A stretch of DNA of 64,000 bases from Hyphomicrobium sp. CS1BSMeth3 (GCF_900117415.1 NZ_FPEI01000006.1:372001-436000), one strand, 5' to 3'. Shown: positions 45,222-54,142, numbered from the stretch's first letter. Notes: generated by a model from the sequence alone, not told the origin. Made by a program: numbers and translations.

Positions 45222-45911
45222 CTAGGGCACGAAGAGCTGCTGAGAAACGGCCTTGGCGACGGCCTGGGTCGTGGTCGTGCATTCGAGCTTCTCGCGTGCG
45301 GCATTGAGATGGAAGCGCACGGTTCTCTCGCTGATGCCGAGGATCGCGCTGACCTCCCACGCCGTCTTCCCGGCCGCCATCCATTTGAGGCAGTCGATCT
45401 CGCGCGCGGAGACGATGATGGCCTTTTCGTTTCCGCACCCGAAAATGCGGAGCATGTGCTGGTGGAAATATTGGCCAAGCGCACGGAACTCGCGTGCGAT
45501 CGTCTTGCGCCGGGCCTGCCAGTCTTCCGCGCCTTCGTCTGCCTTGATGACCAGGGCGGCTGCCTCGCCGTGATAGGCCGTCAGGGTGATCCTCAACTCG
45601 TGCTCGTCCGTTCCAGCGCTATCGAGGGTGGCGGCACAACTCTCATCGGAAGGCGCGAAGAGGGTGCCGAGCTCCAGCCGCTCGACGTTCGTGCGATCGC
45701 GGCTCGTCGCGTGCCTGGCCCAAGCATCGGCGTAGGTGCAATGGACAAAGCGCGCGGCTGTGCCGCTCGATATGGGAATATTGAGCGCGACATAAACGAC
45801 GGACGAGAGTGGGTAAGCTTCGCGCGCAACGCGAAGAAATGCGGCCCCGCGGGCGCGCTCCTGGGCGTCCGTGAGGGCGACGCCTAAATTCTGCAAGAGA
45901 GTTTCGAACAT
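45222..45911 (-). CDS. LuxR-family regulator (LuxR solo type)
   Basis: A 229-residue regulator of the size of quorum-sensing LuxR proteins. The C-terminal HTH is clear: VSAREIDCLKWMAAGKTAWE, ILGISERTVRFHLNAAREKL. The N-terminal 150 residues could be an autoinducer-binding-like domain, but the key Trp/Tyr/Asp residues are not obvious, so the ligand may be something else. No LuxI synthase lies in the window. The ATG at 45911 has GGGAG upstream; the frame is open to 46013. It is divergent from the outer-membrane barrel gene, which it may regulate. Confidence 0.88.
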   Translation of the reverse strand: MFETLLQNLGVALTDAQERARGAAFLRVAREAYPLSSVVYVALNIPISSGTAARFVHCTYADAWARHATSRDRTNVERLELGTLFAPSDESCAATLDSAGTDEHELRITLTAYHGEAAALVIKADEGAEDWQARRKTIAREFRALGQYFHQHMLRIFGCGNEKAIIVSAREIDCLKWMAAGKTAWEVSAILGISERTVRFHLNAAREKLECTTTTQAVAKAVSQQLFVP

Positions 45912-46269
45912 TACGGATCTACTCCCGGCATTGCTCTTTTTAAGCCGGGTGTGCCTACGGCTGGTAAAAAGGCCCGATAAAATGCGAGGCAATTTTCGAG
46001 CGCTCATTCGCAAGGATTGCCTTTGGCCGGGTTTGAGAAAATGCCTGATGCTCTCTCTTAAATGGCCGGCATAAATCCATATGGAGAAGCGATATTTACC
46101 CGATCCAGGGGCAGGAAATGCTGTGCTCCTCGTGTTCTATTATCACGCGGCGTTGCGCATTTATCACAGATGCGTGTGCGGAATGATCGCGAATCGCGGT
46201 AAATTACTCCTCATGCGGATGCTCGTTCGCCCGGGTGGGGAGTCCGACAACAGAGCTTCGGGGGAGAAA
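45912..46269. promoter_or_regulatory. Divergent promoter region of the LuxR solo and Omp genes
   Basis: These 358 bases are more AT-rich than the neighbouring genes. TTATCAC occurs twice in direct orientation, at 46140-46146 and 46161-46167, 21 bases apart (two helical turns), with similar flanks. This could be a regulator site. An open frame from 46081 enters the Omp gene but has no family features and is taken as leader sequence. Confidence 0.4.
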
Positions 46270-47004
46270 ATGCGGCCATTCCTTCTCAAATGCGCTGGCC
46301 TTTTGGCCGGTCTGACCATTTTCGGAGCCGCGCCGGCGGCCGCCGATGGCCCTTATCGCTCCTATACGGGCGGCCCCTACATGCACGAGGGCATAGCCAA
46401 CTGGAGCGGTATCTACGTCGGCGGCGCAATCGGGTACAGCTTCAGTTCCTCGAATTTGTCGCATGACTACAGCGGCGGCATTACAGGAAGTGACCGCTTC
46501 AACATAGATCAGGACGGAGCAAACGCGACCCTTACGGTCGGTTTCGACTTGCAGACTGCTGGGCCGTTTGTGTGGGGTTTCTTCGGGGACTACACGTTCG
46601 GCGCGATCCGAGAGTCCGTTGTTCTCGCGACTGCACCTACTGAGACCTTAAGATTCAGACTTCAGGATAGCTGGGCCGCCGGTGGCCGCTTCGGGCTCGT
46701 CCATAATGGCGCGCTCTGGTACATGACGGCAGGCTATACCGGTATCGACGTGTCGTTTGCCGATCTCGGCAAGACGCTGCATGGCTACTTTCTCGGTGCG
46801 GGTCTCGAGAAGGACATCGGCAAAAACTTCCGCCTGAAGGTGGAATATCGCTTTGCGGACTACGGCAAAGAGACCTTGTTCGATGGGTCGGATGGGTGCT
46901 GCGATGCGCGCCTCAGGGTCGACAGCAGCGTTCATTCGGTGCGGCTCGGCATGTCCTACGTATTCGGTCAGCGCGAGACCTACTACCATGAACCGCTGAA
47001 ATAG
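46270..47004 (+). CDS. Outer membrane beta-barrel protein (Omp25/OmpW-like porin family)
   Basis: A 244-residue outer-membrane protein. A signal peptide ends near residue 25 (APAAADG). WSGIYVGGAIGYSFSSSN is the usual opening of the alphaproteobacterial Omp25/Omp31 and opacity-like barrels. Alternating beta-strand patterns run to the end, with LKVEYRFADYGKETLF and HSVRLGMSYVFG as the last strands. The ATG at 46270 has GGGGAGA upstream. The final residues (QRETYYHEPLK) after the terminal strand are unusual, since barrels normally end in Phe. It is followed by a strong terminator. Confidence 0.88.
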   Translation: MRPFLLKCAGLLAGLTIFGAAPAAADGPYRSYTGGPYMHEGIANWSGIYVGGAIGYSFSSSNLSHDYSGGITGSDRFNIDQDGANATLTVGFDLQTAGPFVWGFFGDYTFGAIRESVVLATAPTETLRFRLQDSWAAGGRFGLVHNGALWYMTAGYTGIDVSFADLGKTLHGYFLGAGLEKDIGKNFRLKVEYRFADYGKETLFDGSDGCCDARLRVDSSVHSVRLGMSYVFGQRETYYHEPLK

Positions 47005-47028
47005 CTCGGGAAATTCCGTACCTTTTCG

Positions 47029-47057
47029 AAGCCGTGGCATTTGCCACGGCTTTTTTT
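47029..47057 (+). terminator. Rho-independent terminator of the Omp gene
   Basis: AAGCCGTGGCA and TGCCACGGCTT form an exact 11-bp stem with a two-base centre, followed at once by a run of T residues to 47057. It lies 25 bases after the barrel-protein stop. Confidence 0.9.
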
Positions 47058-47253
47058 ATTGCTTTGCGCGATCCGAAAGTCGCTCGCCCTGTCCTATTCG
47101 ACAGTATCGGCGGCGGCCATTTCCGAAAACAATTCATCCCAGGCAGACCATGACTGCGCTGCCATGTCTCCCGGCGAAGCGAGCAATTGTTCGCTTTGTG
47201 GAAACAAAATCGAAATTCTTGCGCAGTAAGCTGACGATCAGAGGAGTTCCGCA

Positions 47254-48396
47254 ATGGCCAGCAAGCCGTACTGTCCCCCTCCCGTAGCACCGCCACCCCC
47301 ACCGCAGACCGATTGCGGCTGCGAACCGGAGCCGCCGCCCCCGCCGGTTGCGTGCGAGCCGTGCACGCCTTCCGAACCTCCCCCGCCGCCGGCCGGCCCG
47401 CCTGGTCTCGACCTCACCGGCCTGCTCGGCTTGCTGCCCAACATCAGCATCACGGGTGACGCAGGCCTGCTGGCGCCGCAAACGGGCCTCAGCGCGATCC
47501 TCCCCTTGGACATTTCGCTCATCAATAACGAGTCCTCCTCGGGGGGCCTCAATATCGATCTCTCCCCCGTGAATGCCGACACGCCGGATCTCGGAATTGG
47601 TGGCGAAGGCCCGCTCAACGTCGGTAATGTACTTGGTGGCGTGATCAGCGGCGGTGACGGTGGTCTTCCGCTGGTGAGCCTCGACAGCGGGACAGATGCC
47701 GTCATCAGCGTGCCGGTCTTCGGTGAGGACGGCGTGCTCAGTGGCAGCACGGATCTCGGTGGCGTCATCGGCGGTGGTGACGGTGGCCTCCCGCTGGTGA
47801 GCCTCGATAGCGGGACAGATGCTGTCATCAGCGTCCCGGTCTTCGGTGAGGACGGTGTGCTCAGCGGCAGCACGGATCTCGGTGGCGTCATCGGCGGCGG
47901 TGACGGTGGCCTTCCGCTGGTGAGCCTCGACAGCGGCACTGATGCTGTCCTCAATGTGCCGGTCTTCGGTGAGGACGGTGTGCTCAGCGGCAGCACGGAT
48001 CTCGGTGGCGTCATCGGTGGCGGTGACGGTGGCCTGCCGCTGGTGAGCCTCGATAGCGGGGCGGATGCCGTGATCAACGTGCCCTTGCTCGGCGAGGATG
48101 GTGCCCTCAGCGGCAACGTCGGGACCGGTGGCCTTCTCAATATCGGCGGTCTTCTGGGTGGTGGCGGCAGCGGCGCAGCCGATGTCGGCAGCCTGCTCAA
48201 TGCCGCCATGCTCGGCGTCGGCGGCAGCGGCTCTCTGGGTGCCATCGTGGGCGGTGACGTCTACGACGGCAACGTGCCGCTCGTCGGCGGGCTGTCCTCG
48301 GCACTCGGCTCGACGCTCGACCTGCTGACCACGACACCATCGCTGTTCGATGTCCCCGCGTTGGACATTATCGGCGGTGACGGCCTGGACGGCTGA
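47254..48396 (+). CDS. Repeat protein, candidate type I secretion substrate
   Basis: A 380-residue acidic, Gly/Asp/Ser-rich protein of no recognised family. There is no signal peptide. Residues 2-50 are Pro-rich with cysteines (PPPPPQTDCGCEPEPPPPP). Four 41-residue repeats lie at residues 127-290, each containing LGGVI-GGGDGGLPLVSLDS and PVFGEDGVLSGSTD. The Gly-Asp loops are reminiscent of calcium-binding RTX-like sequence but do not match the nonapeptide. The C-terminus is Gly/Leu-rich. GAGGAG precedes the ATG. It lies in a locus with a type I exporter and adaptor (49881-53127), so export by that system is likely. Function may be adhesion or surface-layer formation; this is not shown. Confidence 0.75.
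   Translation: MASKPYCPPPVAPPPPPQTDCGCEPEPPPPPVACEPCTPSEPPPPPAGPPGLDLTGLLGLLPNISITGDAGLLAPQTGLSAILPLDISLINNESSSGGLNIDLSPVNADTPDLGIGGEGPLNVGNVLGGVISGGDGGLPLVSLDSGTDAVISVPVFGEDGVLSGSTDLGGVIGGGDGGLPLVSLDSGTDAVISVPVFGEDGVLSGSTDLGGVIGGGDGGLPLVSLDSGTDAVLNVPVFGEDGVLSGSTDLGGVIGGGDGGLPLVSLDSGADAVINVPLLGEDGALSGNVGTGGLLNIGGLLGGGGSGAADVGSLLNAAMLGVGGSGSLGAIVGGDVYDGNVPLVGGLSSALGSTLDLLTTTPSLFDVPALDIIGGDGLDG
47632..48123 (+). repeat. Four in-frame 123-bp tandem repeats
   Basis: The repeat units are 47632-47754, 47755-47877, 47878-48000 and 48001-48123, each encoding 41 residues. Units 1-3 differ by only one to three residues; unit 4 is more diverged (PLLGEDGALSGNVG). The near identity at the DNA level makes unequal recombination and repeat-number change plausible. 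Confidence 0.95.
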
Positions 48397-48414
48397 AAGC
48401 AAGAAACTGAGTTC

Positions 48415-48442
48415 GCCGCGCGGTGGGGCAGCGCCGCGCGGC
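48415..48442 (+). terminator. GC-rich hairpin between the two substrate genes
   Basis: GCCGCGCGG and CCGCGCGGC form an exact 9-bp stem with a 10-base loop, 18 bases after the stop of the repeat protein. AAAATTGAG follows, without a T run. Partial termination or mRNA protection is possible, which would set different levels for the repeat protein and the following genes. Confidence 0.45.
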
Positions 48443-48522
48443 AAAATTGAGAAAGGGGGGATAGCGCGCATGGAGGCGACGCGGCTGCCCTGTCGTCCTC
48501 TTGAGAATGTGGAGGAGGACCA

Positions 48523-49881
48523 ATGCTGAATGAGGATCGCGTTCGCCAGCTCTCCGCCGATACTGTTCCCGGAAAGAGCGGCATGACCATGCAGGCGCCA
48601 CAGCGCGAGCGAGGCCTGTGGAGCTTCCTGACCTGGTCGTTCTTTCTCTCCCAACTTGCGATCGGCAACGCATTTGCCTCTGGTGCCGCGCAAGCGGGTG
48701 GCGGCGTCGACTTGAATGCGCCCGAGGGAACGAGCAATCCGGCGAACACCGCGAACGCCCTCACCACGCCGGATTTCCGCGCGGTCAGCATGTCCGAGCC
48801 CCAGTCCGCCGGACCGCCCACCGGCACTGCCCAGGAGATGGCCAGCGCGGTCAATGCAGGGCCCAAGGCTGGCGGCACCGAGCAGCACGATGCGGCGAGT
48901 GAAGCCGGCACTGCCGTTCACGCGGCGATCGCGCAGGGCGCGAGCGGATCCGAAAGCACGCAGGCCGTCGTCGAAGAGGCCTCCAGTGATGGTCTTCCAC
49001 CCACTGACGCGCCTGGCGTGATGCCAGGGAGCGAGCTTCCGCCAGCGGGAGAGCTTCCCCCCGTTCTTGGTGGTGTCCTGCCTCCAGTCCTCGAAACGGT
49101 TAACGATCTTATCGGTGGTCTCGGCCCGACACTCGATGGCCTCGTCGTTCCCGTCGTCGAGACCATCGACGATCTCGCGAGTGTTCTCGGGCCGACGCTC
49201 GATCATGTGCTCGCGCCCGTCGAGTCCCTTGTCGACGGCGTGCTCGGCGGACTGCAGCCGACACTGGATCCGCTGGTTGCGCCGGTTGCGACACTCGCGG
49301 AAGGTCTCGGCGAGCTCGTCGAACCGATCGGCAGTGTCGCTGGTGAGATCATGACTCTGGCAGACCCCATCCTCGACGCCGTCGAGCCGGTTCTGTCACC
49401 GGTCATGAATGCCGTCGATGCTGCTGCGCCCATTCTCGATCCAGTCGTTGATCTGGCGGCACCCGTCGTCAATGTCATCGAGCCTGTTACCGCGCCCTTG
49501 CTGCAATCTTTCGCGTCAGCTGTGGAGCCTGTTCTCGAGATTCTGCCGCCCAACATCGGCAATGCCGGCCTTCTGAGCGGTCTTTTCGGCAGCAGCGGAT
49601 CAGACTCTGTCGCCTCCTCGGGCTCGATCGAGTTCTCGGCTACCGCCGAAGCCGCTGGGCATGACCTGTTCCAGGCAGGGACCTACACGGAGTTCGGCAT
49701 CGCGCTGCAGGAGACGCCGTCGGGCGATGATGCAGGTGCAGGCGATCTGCTCGGCAACGTCGCCGATACCGTTGGCGCGCTGACTAGTGACGCCGATGAC
49801 AGTGGACAGGGGTTGCCGTCGCTGATCGGCAACCTGCATCACGAGATCGGCCTGCGCGGTTTGGGTGAAGGACTGATCTGA
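48523..49881 (+). CDS. Large exported protein, candidate second type I secretion substrate
   Basis: A 452-residue protein of no recognised family. Residues about 31-53 are hydrophobic (SFLTWSFFLSQLAIGNAFAS), which may be a signal or anchor. A polar, Ala/Ser/Thr-rich region (55-170) follows. The central 170-360 is a long series of amphipathic segments rich in Leu, Val, Asp and Pro, with imperfect repeats such as LGPTLDGLVVPVVE, LGPTLDHVLAPVES and LQPTLDPLVAPVAT. The C-terminal part is acidic and Gly-rich, ending NLHHEIGLRGLGEGLI, a possible secretion signal. GGAGGAGGA gives a very strong ribosome binding site. Its stop overlaps the exporter ATPase start, so the two are coupled. Confidence 0.7.
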   Translation: MLNEDRVRQLSADTVPGKSGMTMQAPQRERGLWSFLTWSFFLSQLAIGNAFASGAAQAGGGVDLNAPEGTSNPANTANALTTPDFRAVSMSEPQSAGPPTGTAQEMASAVNAGPKAGGTEQHDAASEAGTAVHAAIAQGASGSESTQAVVEEASSDGLPPTDAPGVMPGSELPPAGELPPVLGGVLPPVLETVNDLIGGLGPTLDGLVVPVVETIDDLASVLGPTLDHVLAPVESLVDGVLGGLQPTLDPLVAPVATLAEGLGELVEPIGSVAGEIMTLADPILDAVEPVLSPVMNAVDAAAPILDPVVDLAAPVVNVIEPVTAPLLQSFASAVEPVLEILPPNIGNAGLLSGLFGSSGSDSVASSGSIEFSATAEAAGHDLFQAGTYTEFGIALQETPSGDDAGAGDLLGNVADTVGALTSDADDSGQGLPSLIGNLHHEIGLRGLGEGLI

Positions 49882-51758
49882 TGATGGATGGGGGGATGCA
49901 TCGAGCTGATGTGGCGCCGGCCTCCCAGAGTCCTGGGTGGCCGGCCACGTTCGCGCGCGCGATCGCGGGAGTGCGCAAGATCATTGCCCGCGCCGCTCGC
50001 GCTGCAAAGCCGGGTGCGTCGGCCGACAAACCGGATCGGAGCAGCGATCCGCTGACGCATTGGCGCGAGATCGCGCGCGCCAATCTCATTGCCGTCGGCA
50101 TCTTCTCGGTATTCGTCAATCTGCTGATGCTGACGATGCCGATCTACCTCTTCCAGATCTCCGATCGCGTGTTGACAAGCCACAGCTTCGACACGCTGCT
50201 CATGCTCTCCCTCGTCGTGCTGGGCCTGATTGCCGTGCTTGCCGTGCTCGACACGCTGCGTCGGCAAGTGCTGAGCCGGCTCGCGACCAGGATGGAGACG
50301 ATCCTCGGCGGCCCGATCATCGCCAGCATCATCACACAGGCGCCCGCATCCGATGGCGGCAACGTCCAGCCGTTGCGCAATCTGCATCAGGTCCGCAGCT
50401 TCCTCTCCGGGCCGATCATGCTGGTGCTGTTCGATGCGCCGATGGCGCCGCTCTACTTCGCCGCGATTTTCCTGATCCATCCCCAGCTCGGCTATCTCGT
50501 GCTGATCGCCGGCCTGCTGCTCATCGGCATTGCGCTCCTCAATCAGCGCGCGACGTCCATGCCGCTCGGCCAGGCCGGGGTCTACGGCGCCAAGGCGGAT
50601 GCACAGGCCGAGTCCCTCGCGCGCAATGCCCAGGTCGTGAATGCCATGGGCATGCTGAACGAGAGCGTCGCGCAGTGGGGGCGCGAGCAGGCCGTCGCCC
50701 TGACGACGCAGTCGGACGCGCAGGACCGCAGCGTGTGGATCAGTGGGCTGTCGCGCTTCGTGCGGCTGATAACACAGATTGCCATTCTCGGTTGGGGTGC
50801 CTACCTCGCGCTCAATGGCCAGCTCACGGGCGGCATGATGATCGCAGCGTCGATCATTGCCGGGCGCGCGCTGCAGCCGCTCGAAGGCATGATCGAGGGG
50901 TGGCGCAGCGTGTTGCAGGCCTGGACTGCGTATGGCCGCATGTGCGCGGCCGTACAGGCTCTGCGCAGCGAGCCGCCGCGCTTGAAGCTGCCGAAGCCCA
51001 AGGGCCATCTCGTCGCGGACAAGCTGCTGTATCTGCCGGCAGGCACCAAGGAACCCGTGCTCAACGGTGTGAGCTTCGAGCTGCTGCCAGGCGAGTCGCT
51101 TGCGATCGTGGGGCCGTCCGGCTCAGGCAAGTCGACGCTCGCACGTATGCTCGTCGGCTGCCTCCATCCGACGGCTGGCAAGATCCGCCTCGATGCGACG
51201 GAGCTGCGCAACTGGGACCGCCGCCAGTTCGGCGAGTTCACCGGCTACCTGCCGCAGGAAGTGGAGCTCTTTCCCGGCACCATTCGCGAGAACGTGTGCC
51301 GTATGCGCGGCGATCTGCCCGACGAGACGGTCTATCGCGCAGCGCAGCTCACGAGCGTTCACGAGATGATCTGCCATTTGCCGAGCGGCTACGAGACCGT
51401 TCTCGAGCGCAGTGGCGCGCCGCTCTCGGGCGGCCAGAAGCAGCGCATTGCGCTGGCCCGCGCGTTCTTCGGCGATCCGGCGCTCGTCGTGCTCGACGAG
51501 CCGAACTCCAACCTCGATGCGATCGGCGAGCAGGCGCTCACCGAGGCCATGCAGCGCGCCAAGAAGTGCGGCATTACCGTCGTCGTGGTGACGCAGCGCC
51601 CGGCGCTCCTCAACATCGTCGACAAGGTTCTGATCCTGCGCGCCGGCCGCGCCGATGCCTTCGGCACACCGCAGGAAGTCCTGCGCCGCCTCTATGCAGC
51701 CAAAGGCACAGCCGCGCCGGTTGCGGCCGCGTCAATGCCGGTCGAAGCAGCAGAGTAG
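49881..51758 (+). CDS. Type I secretion system permease/ATPase (PrtD-type)
   Basis: A 625-residue ABC exporter. An N-terminal cytoplasmic stretch of about 65 residues precedes a six-helix membrane domain (LIAVGIFSVFVNLLMLTMPI, YLFQISDRVLTSHSFDTLLM). The ATPase has Walker A GPSGSGKST, Q-loop LPQEVELFPGT, signature LSGGQKQRIALARAF and Walker B ALVVLDEPNSNLD. No C39 peptidase domain is seen, as in exporters of PrtD/HasD type that leave a C-terminal signal uncleaved. The ATG overlaps the preceding stop by one base. With the HlyD-type adaptor downstream and a TolC-like channel encoded elsewhere, it should export the two proteins encoded just upstream. Confidence 0.94.
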   Translation: MMDGGMHRADVAPASQSPGWPATFARAIAGVRKIIARAARAAKPGASADKPDRSSDPLTHWREIARANLIAVGIFSVFVNLLMLTMPIYLFQISDRVLTSHSFDTLLMLSLVVLGLIAVLAVLDTLRRQVLSRLATRMETILGGPIIASIITQAPASDGGNVQPLRNLHQVRSFLSGPIMLVLFDAPMAPLYFAAIFLIHPQLGYLVLIAGLLLIGIALLNQRATSMPLGQAGVYGAKADAQAESLARNAQVVNAMGMLNESVAQWGREQAVALTTQSDAQDRSVWISGLSRFVRLITQIAILGWGAYLALNGQLTGGMMIAASIIAGRALQPLEGMIEGWRSVLQAWTAYGRMCAAVQALRSEPPRLKLPKPKGHLVADKLLYLPAGTKEPVLNGVSFELLPGESLAIVGPSGSGKSTLARMLVGCLHPTAGKIRLDATELRNWDRRQFGEFTGYLPQEVELFPGTIRENVCRMRGDLPDETVYRAAQLTSVHEMICHLPSGYETVLERSGAPLSGGQKQRIALARAFFGDPALVVLDEPNSNLDAIGEQALTEAMQRAKKCGITVVVVTQRPALLNIVDKVLILRAGRADAFGTPQEVLRRLYAAKGTAAPVAAASMPVEAAE

Positions 51759-51777
51759 CGACGGGGGACGCCGAGCG

Positions 51778-53127
51778 ATGAGCAACTGCCCGAGCATTGA
51801 TCAATGGCACAAGGGTGTGCCGACCGACAGCCGCGGACCGATCCGCATTGGCGCTGCGATCCTCCTGCTCTGCCTCGGCGGCTTTAGCGTTTGGGCCGCC
51901 GTCGCGCCGCTCGAGGGCGCGGTCGTCGTCTCCGGCTCGTTCATGGCCACGGGCCAGAACAAGCAGGTGCAGCATCTCGAAGGCGGCATTGTCCGCGATG
52001 TTCTGGTGCGCGAGGGCCAGCTCGTGGAAGCCGGCCAGCCGCTGCTCAGGCTCGATCCGACCGCCGCCGAAGCGCGCCTGCGCCGGCTCGTGCTTCGCCA
52101 GCACCGTCTCGTCATTCTGAAGGCGCGCCTCGAAGCCGAAGCCAAAGGCGCGGCACACTTCGCGCTGCCGACGAACGGGGACTTCGTCGACGAAGCCGGC
52201 GAGGTGGCCACGATCTATGCGCGTCAGCTCATCGAGCTCAAGGCGCGGCGCACGAAGATCACCGATGAGGAAGCTGTCCTGAGGCGCGAGATCGCGGGCC
52301 TGCACGAGAGCATCTCCGGCTATCAGGCACAGGCAGCGGCCACAGAGGAGCGCATCGCGCTCTTTGCCCAGGAGCTCAAGGATAAATCCACGCTGCTCGA
52401 ACGCGAGCTCGTTCGGCGGACGGAAATCCTCGCACTCCGTCGCGCGGAAGCCGGTCTCTCGGGCGAGCTGGCGAGCCTGCAAGCCCGCGCCGCGGATGCG
52501 CGCGAGCGTGTGTCGCGCGCCGAGCAGCAGATCGCGCATCTCCGCTCGGCGGCCCTGCAGAAGTCCTTGGAGGATCTGCGCGCGACCGAGACCGAGCTTG
52601 ACGACGTCAATGAGCAGCTTCGCGCGGCGCGGGATGTCATGGACCGCATCGAAATTCGCGCACCGGTCGCCGGCATCGTCGTGCGGCTCATGCACAACAC
52701 GAAGGGCGGAGTCGTCGCGGCCGGCGCCGTCGTTCTGGAGCTGTTGCCGGTCGACGACGAGCTGATCATCGAGGCCCGCCTGAACCCGAACGAGGTGGTG
52801 CACGTCAAGGAAGGCCTCGGCGCCATGGTGCGGCTGAGTGCGCTCAACCAGCGGCTCACGCCCATGATCGAGGGCAAGGTCGTGTACCTTTCGGCCGATA
52901 CGGTCTCCCAACGCGAGCCGTTCGGGGCGAAGGAAGCGGCCCGTCGCGATACCTTCGTCGTGCGCGTCCAGCTCGATGAGGCGAGTGCCCGCAGCAAGAT
53001 CGAGAGCTTCCGCCCGACCCCCGGAATGCCGGCCGACGTCTTCATCAAGACGGACGAGCGCACGTTCCTGGAGTACATCTTGAAGCCGCTCAGCGACACC
53101 TTCGTTCGCGCATTCCGCGAGCAGTAG
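51778..53127 (+). CDS. HlyD-family type I secretion periplasmic adaptor
   Basis: A 449-residue membrane fusion protein. One N-terminal membrane helix (IGAAILLLCLGGFSVWAAV) is followed by the barrel-sandwich start VSGSFMATGQNKQVQHLEGG and IVRDVLVREGQLVEAGQPLL. A long coiled coil spans about residues 95-290. The strands return at IRAPVAGIVVRLMHNTKGGV. The C-terminal PGMPADVFIKTDERTFLEYI is the normal HlyD ending. GGGGGAC lies ten bases before the ATG; the frame is open from 51655. It links the ABC exporter to an outer-membrane channel. It follows the exporter by 19 bases. Confidence 0.94.
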   Translation: MSNCPSIDQWHKGVPTDSRGPIRIGAAILLLCLGGFSVWAAVAPLEGAVVVSGSFMATGQNKQVQHLEGGIVRDVLVREGQLVEAGQPLLRLDPTAAEARLRRLVLRQHRLVILKARLEAEAKGAAHFALPTNGDFVDEAGEVATIYARQLIELKARRTKITDEEAVLRREIAGLHESISGYQAQAAATEERIALFAQELKDKSTLLERELVRRTEILALRRAEAGLSGELASLQARAADARERVSRAEQQIAHLRSAALQKSLEDLRATETELDDVNEQLRAARDVMDRIEIRAPVAGIVVRLMHNTKGGVVAAGAVVLELLPVDDELIIEARLNPNEVVHVKEGLGAMVRLSALNQRLTPMIEGKVVYLSADTVSQREPFGAKEAARRDTFVVRVQLDEASARSKIESFRPTPGMPADVFIKTDERTFLEYILKPLSDTFVRAFREQ

Positions 53128-53221
53128 GCTGTCGGCGCTGGTCGCGGCCGCCCGGGACTTATCGGCCTTTTGTGCGGTCACACCTTGCCATATGCTCCGG
53201 GCCGATCCCGGAGGACCCGGC

Positions 53222-54142
53222 TTGCCGCCCAATCGACGACTGCCCGCTCTTGGCGCCCTGCGCGCCTTCGAAGTGCTCGCGCGCTGCGGCACGCTTGCCA
53301 AAGCCGCGGACGAGCTCTGCGTGACGCCTTCGGCCGTCGGCCATCAGGTGCGTGCGCTCGAAGCCTGGCTCGGCACGCCATTGTTCGTCGCACACGGCCG
53401 GCAGCGCCTGCTGACGCCGGATGGCGTGCGTCTCGCGAGCGACATCGGCAAGTCGTTCGATCAGATCGAGCAGGCGTGCCGCGCCGTGGCTCAGCACGAG
53501 GGGCACGAGCTCTATGTGAACGTCACACCGACGTTCGCCATCCGCTGGCTCGTTCCGCGGCTCGGCCGATTTCATGCCCGTCACCCCGACGTCGCCGTCC
53601 ATATCGAGACGAGCGCCAAACCGATCGACATGACACGCGAGAATTTGCACGCAGCTTTGCGGTTCGGCAGGCCACCCTGGCACGGCCTCACCGCCGAGCT
53701 GATCTTCCTCGAGGACATCTTTCCGGTCTGCCATCCGAAGCTGCTGAGCGGACGCAAGCGGCTCGCCAAGCCGGAGGACCTGCGCCACCACACGCTGCTG
53801 CACACGCTCTATCGGCGTGATGACTGGGCGCGCTGGCTGAGTGCTGCCGGTGTTGCGCCGTCGGTCGTGGATCCTACGCAGGGTCTCACCTTCGATCTGA
53901 CGACCATGGCCATCGATGCCGCCGAGAACGGCCTCGGCGTTGCCATTTCGCGCGAGGCGCAGGTGGCAGGCGTCATCGAAAGCGGGCGCCTCGCCGCGCC
54001 ATTCCGCCGTGATCTGCTGCGGGGTGAAGGCTGCTACTTCCTGACCAAGCCCGCCGATTGGAATACACAGCACGTGGCAGCGTTCCGACATTGGCTTCTG
54101 GAGGAAGCGCGCCGCGCCTTTCCGGCGACGGCCGAGGTGTAG
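53222..54142 (+). CDS. LysR-family transcriptional regulator (GcvA-like)
   Basis: A 306-residue LysR protein. The N-terminal HTH is LGALRAFEVLARCGTLAKAA, DELCVTPSAVGHQVRALEAW, followed by the GcvA-type effector domain with LYVNVTPTFAIRWLVPRLGR. TTG 53222 is preferred, because GGAGG at 53210-53214 precedes it by seven bases and the family start (P-N-R-R-L-P-ALGALRAFE) fits; ATG 53192 is the alternative. It reads toward the two CoA-transferase genes and probably regulates them. Confidence 0.9.
   Translation: MPPNRRLPALGALRAFEVLARCGTLAKAADELCVTPSAVGHQVRALEAWLGTPLFVAHGRQRLLTPDGVRLASDIGKSFDQIEQACRAVAQHEGHELYVNVTPTFAIRWLVPRLGRFHARHPDVAVHIETSAKPIDMTRENLHAALRFGRPPWHGLTAELIFLEDIFPVCHPKLLSGRKRLAKPEDLRHHTLLHTLYRRDDWARWLSAAGVAPSVVDPTQGLTFDLTTMAIDAAENGLGVAISREAQVAGVIESGRLAAPFRRDLLRGEGCYFLTKPADWNTQHVAAFRHWLLEEARRAFPATAEV

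Noticed and set aside
46081-46269. An N-terminal extension of the outer-membrane barrel protein from 46081
   Set aside because: The signal peptide begins at the ATG at 46270 with a proper Shine-Dalgarno; a 63-residue leader before it would not be exported normally.
47632-48123. Classical RTX calcium-binding nonapeptide repeats
   Set aside because: The repeats are 41 residues long and lack the GGxGxDxLx nonapeptide in tandem, so the RTX name is not applied, though a Gly-Asp-rich calcium-binding role remains possible.
47134-49206. A 690-codon reverse-strand frame across the repeat-protein genes
   Set aside because: It has apparent repeats only because it reads the opposite strand of the 123-bp repeats; it has no ribosome binding site or family features, while the forward frames do.
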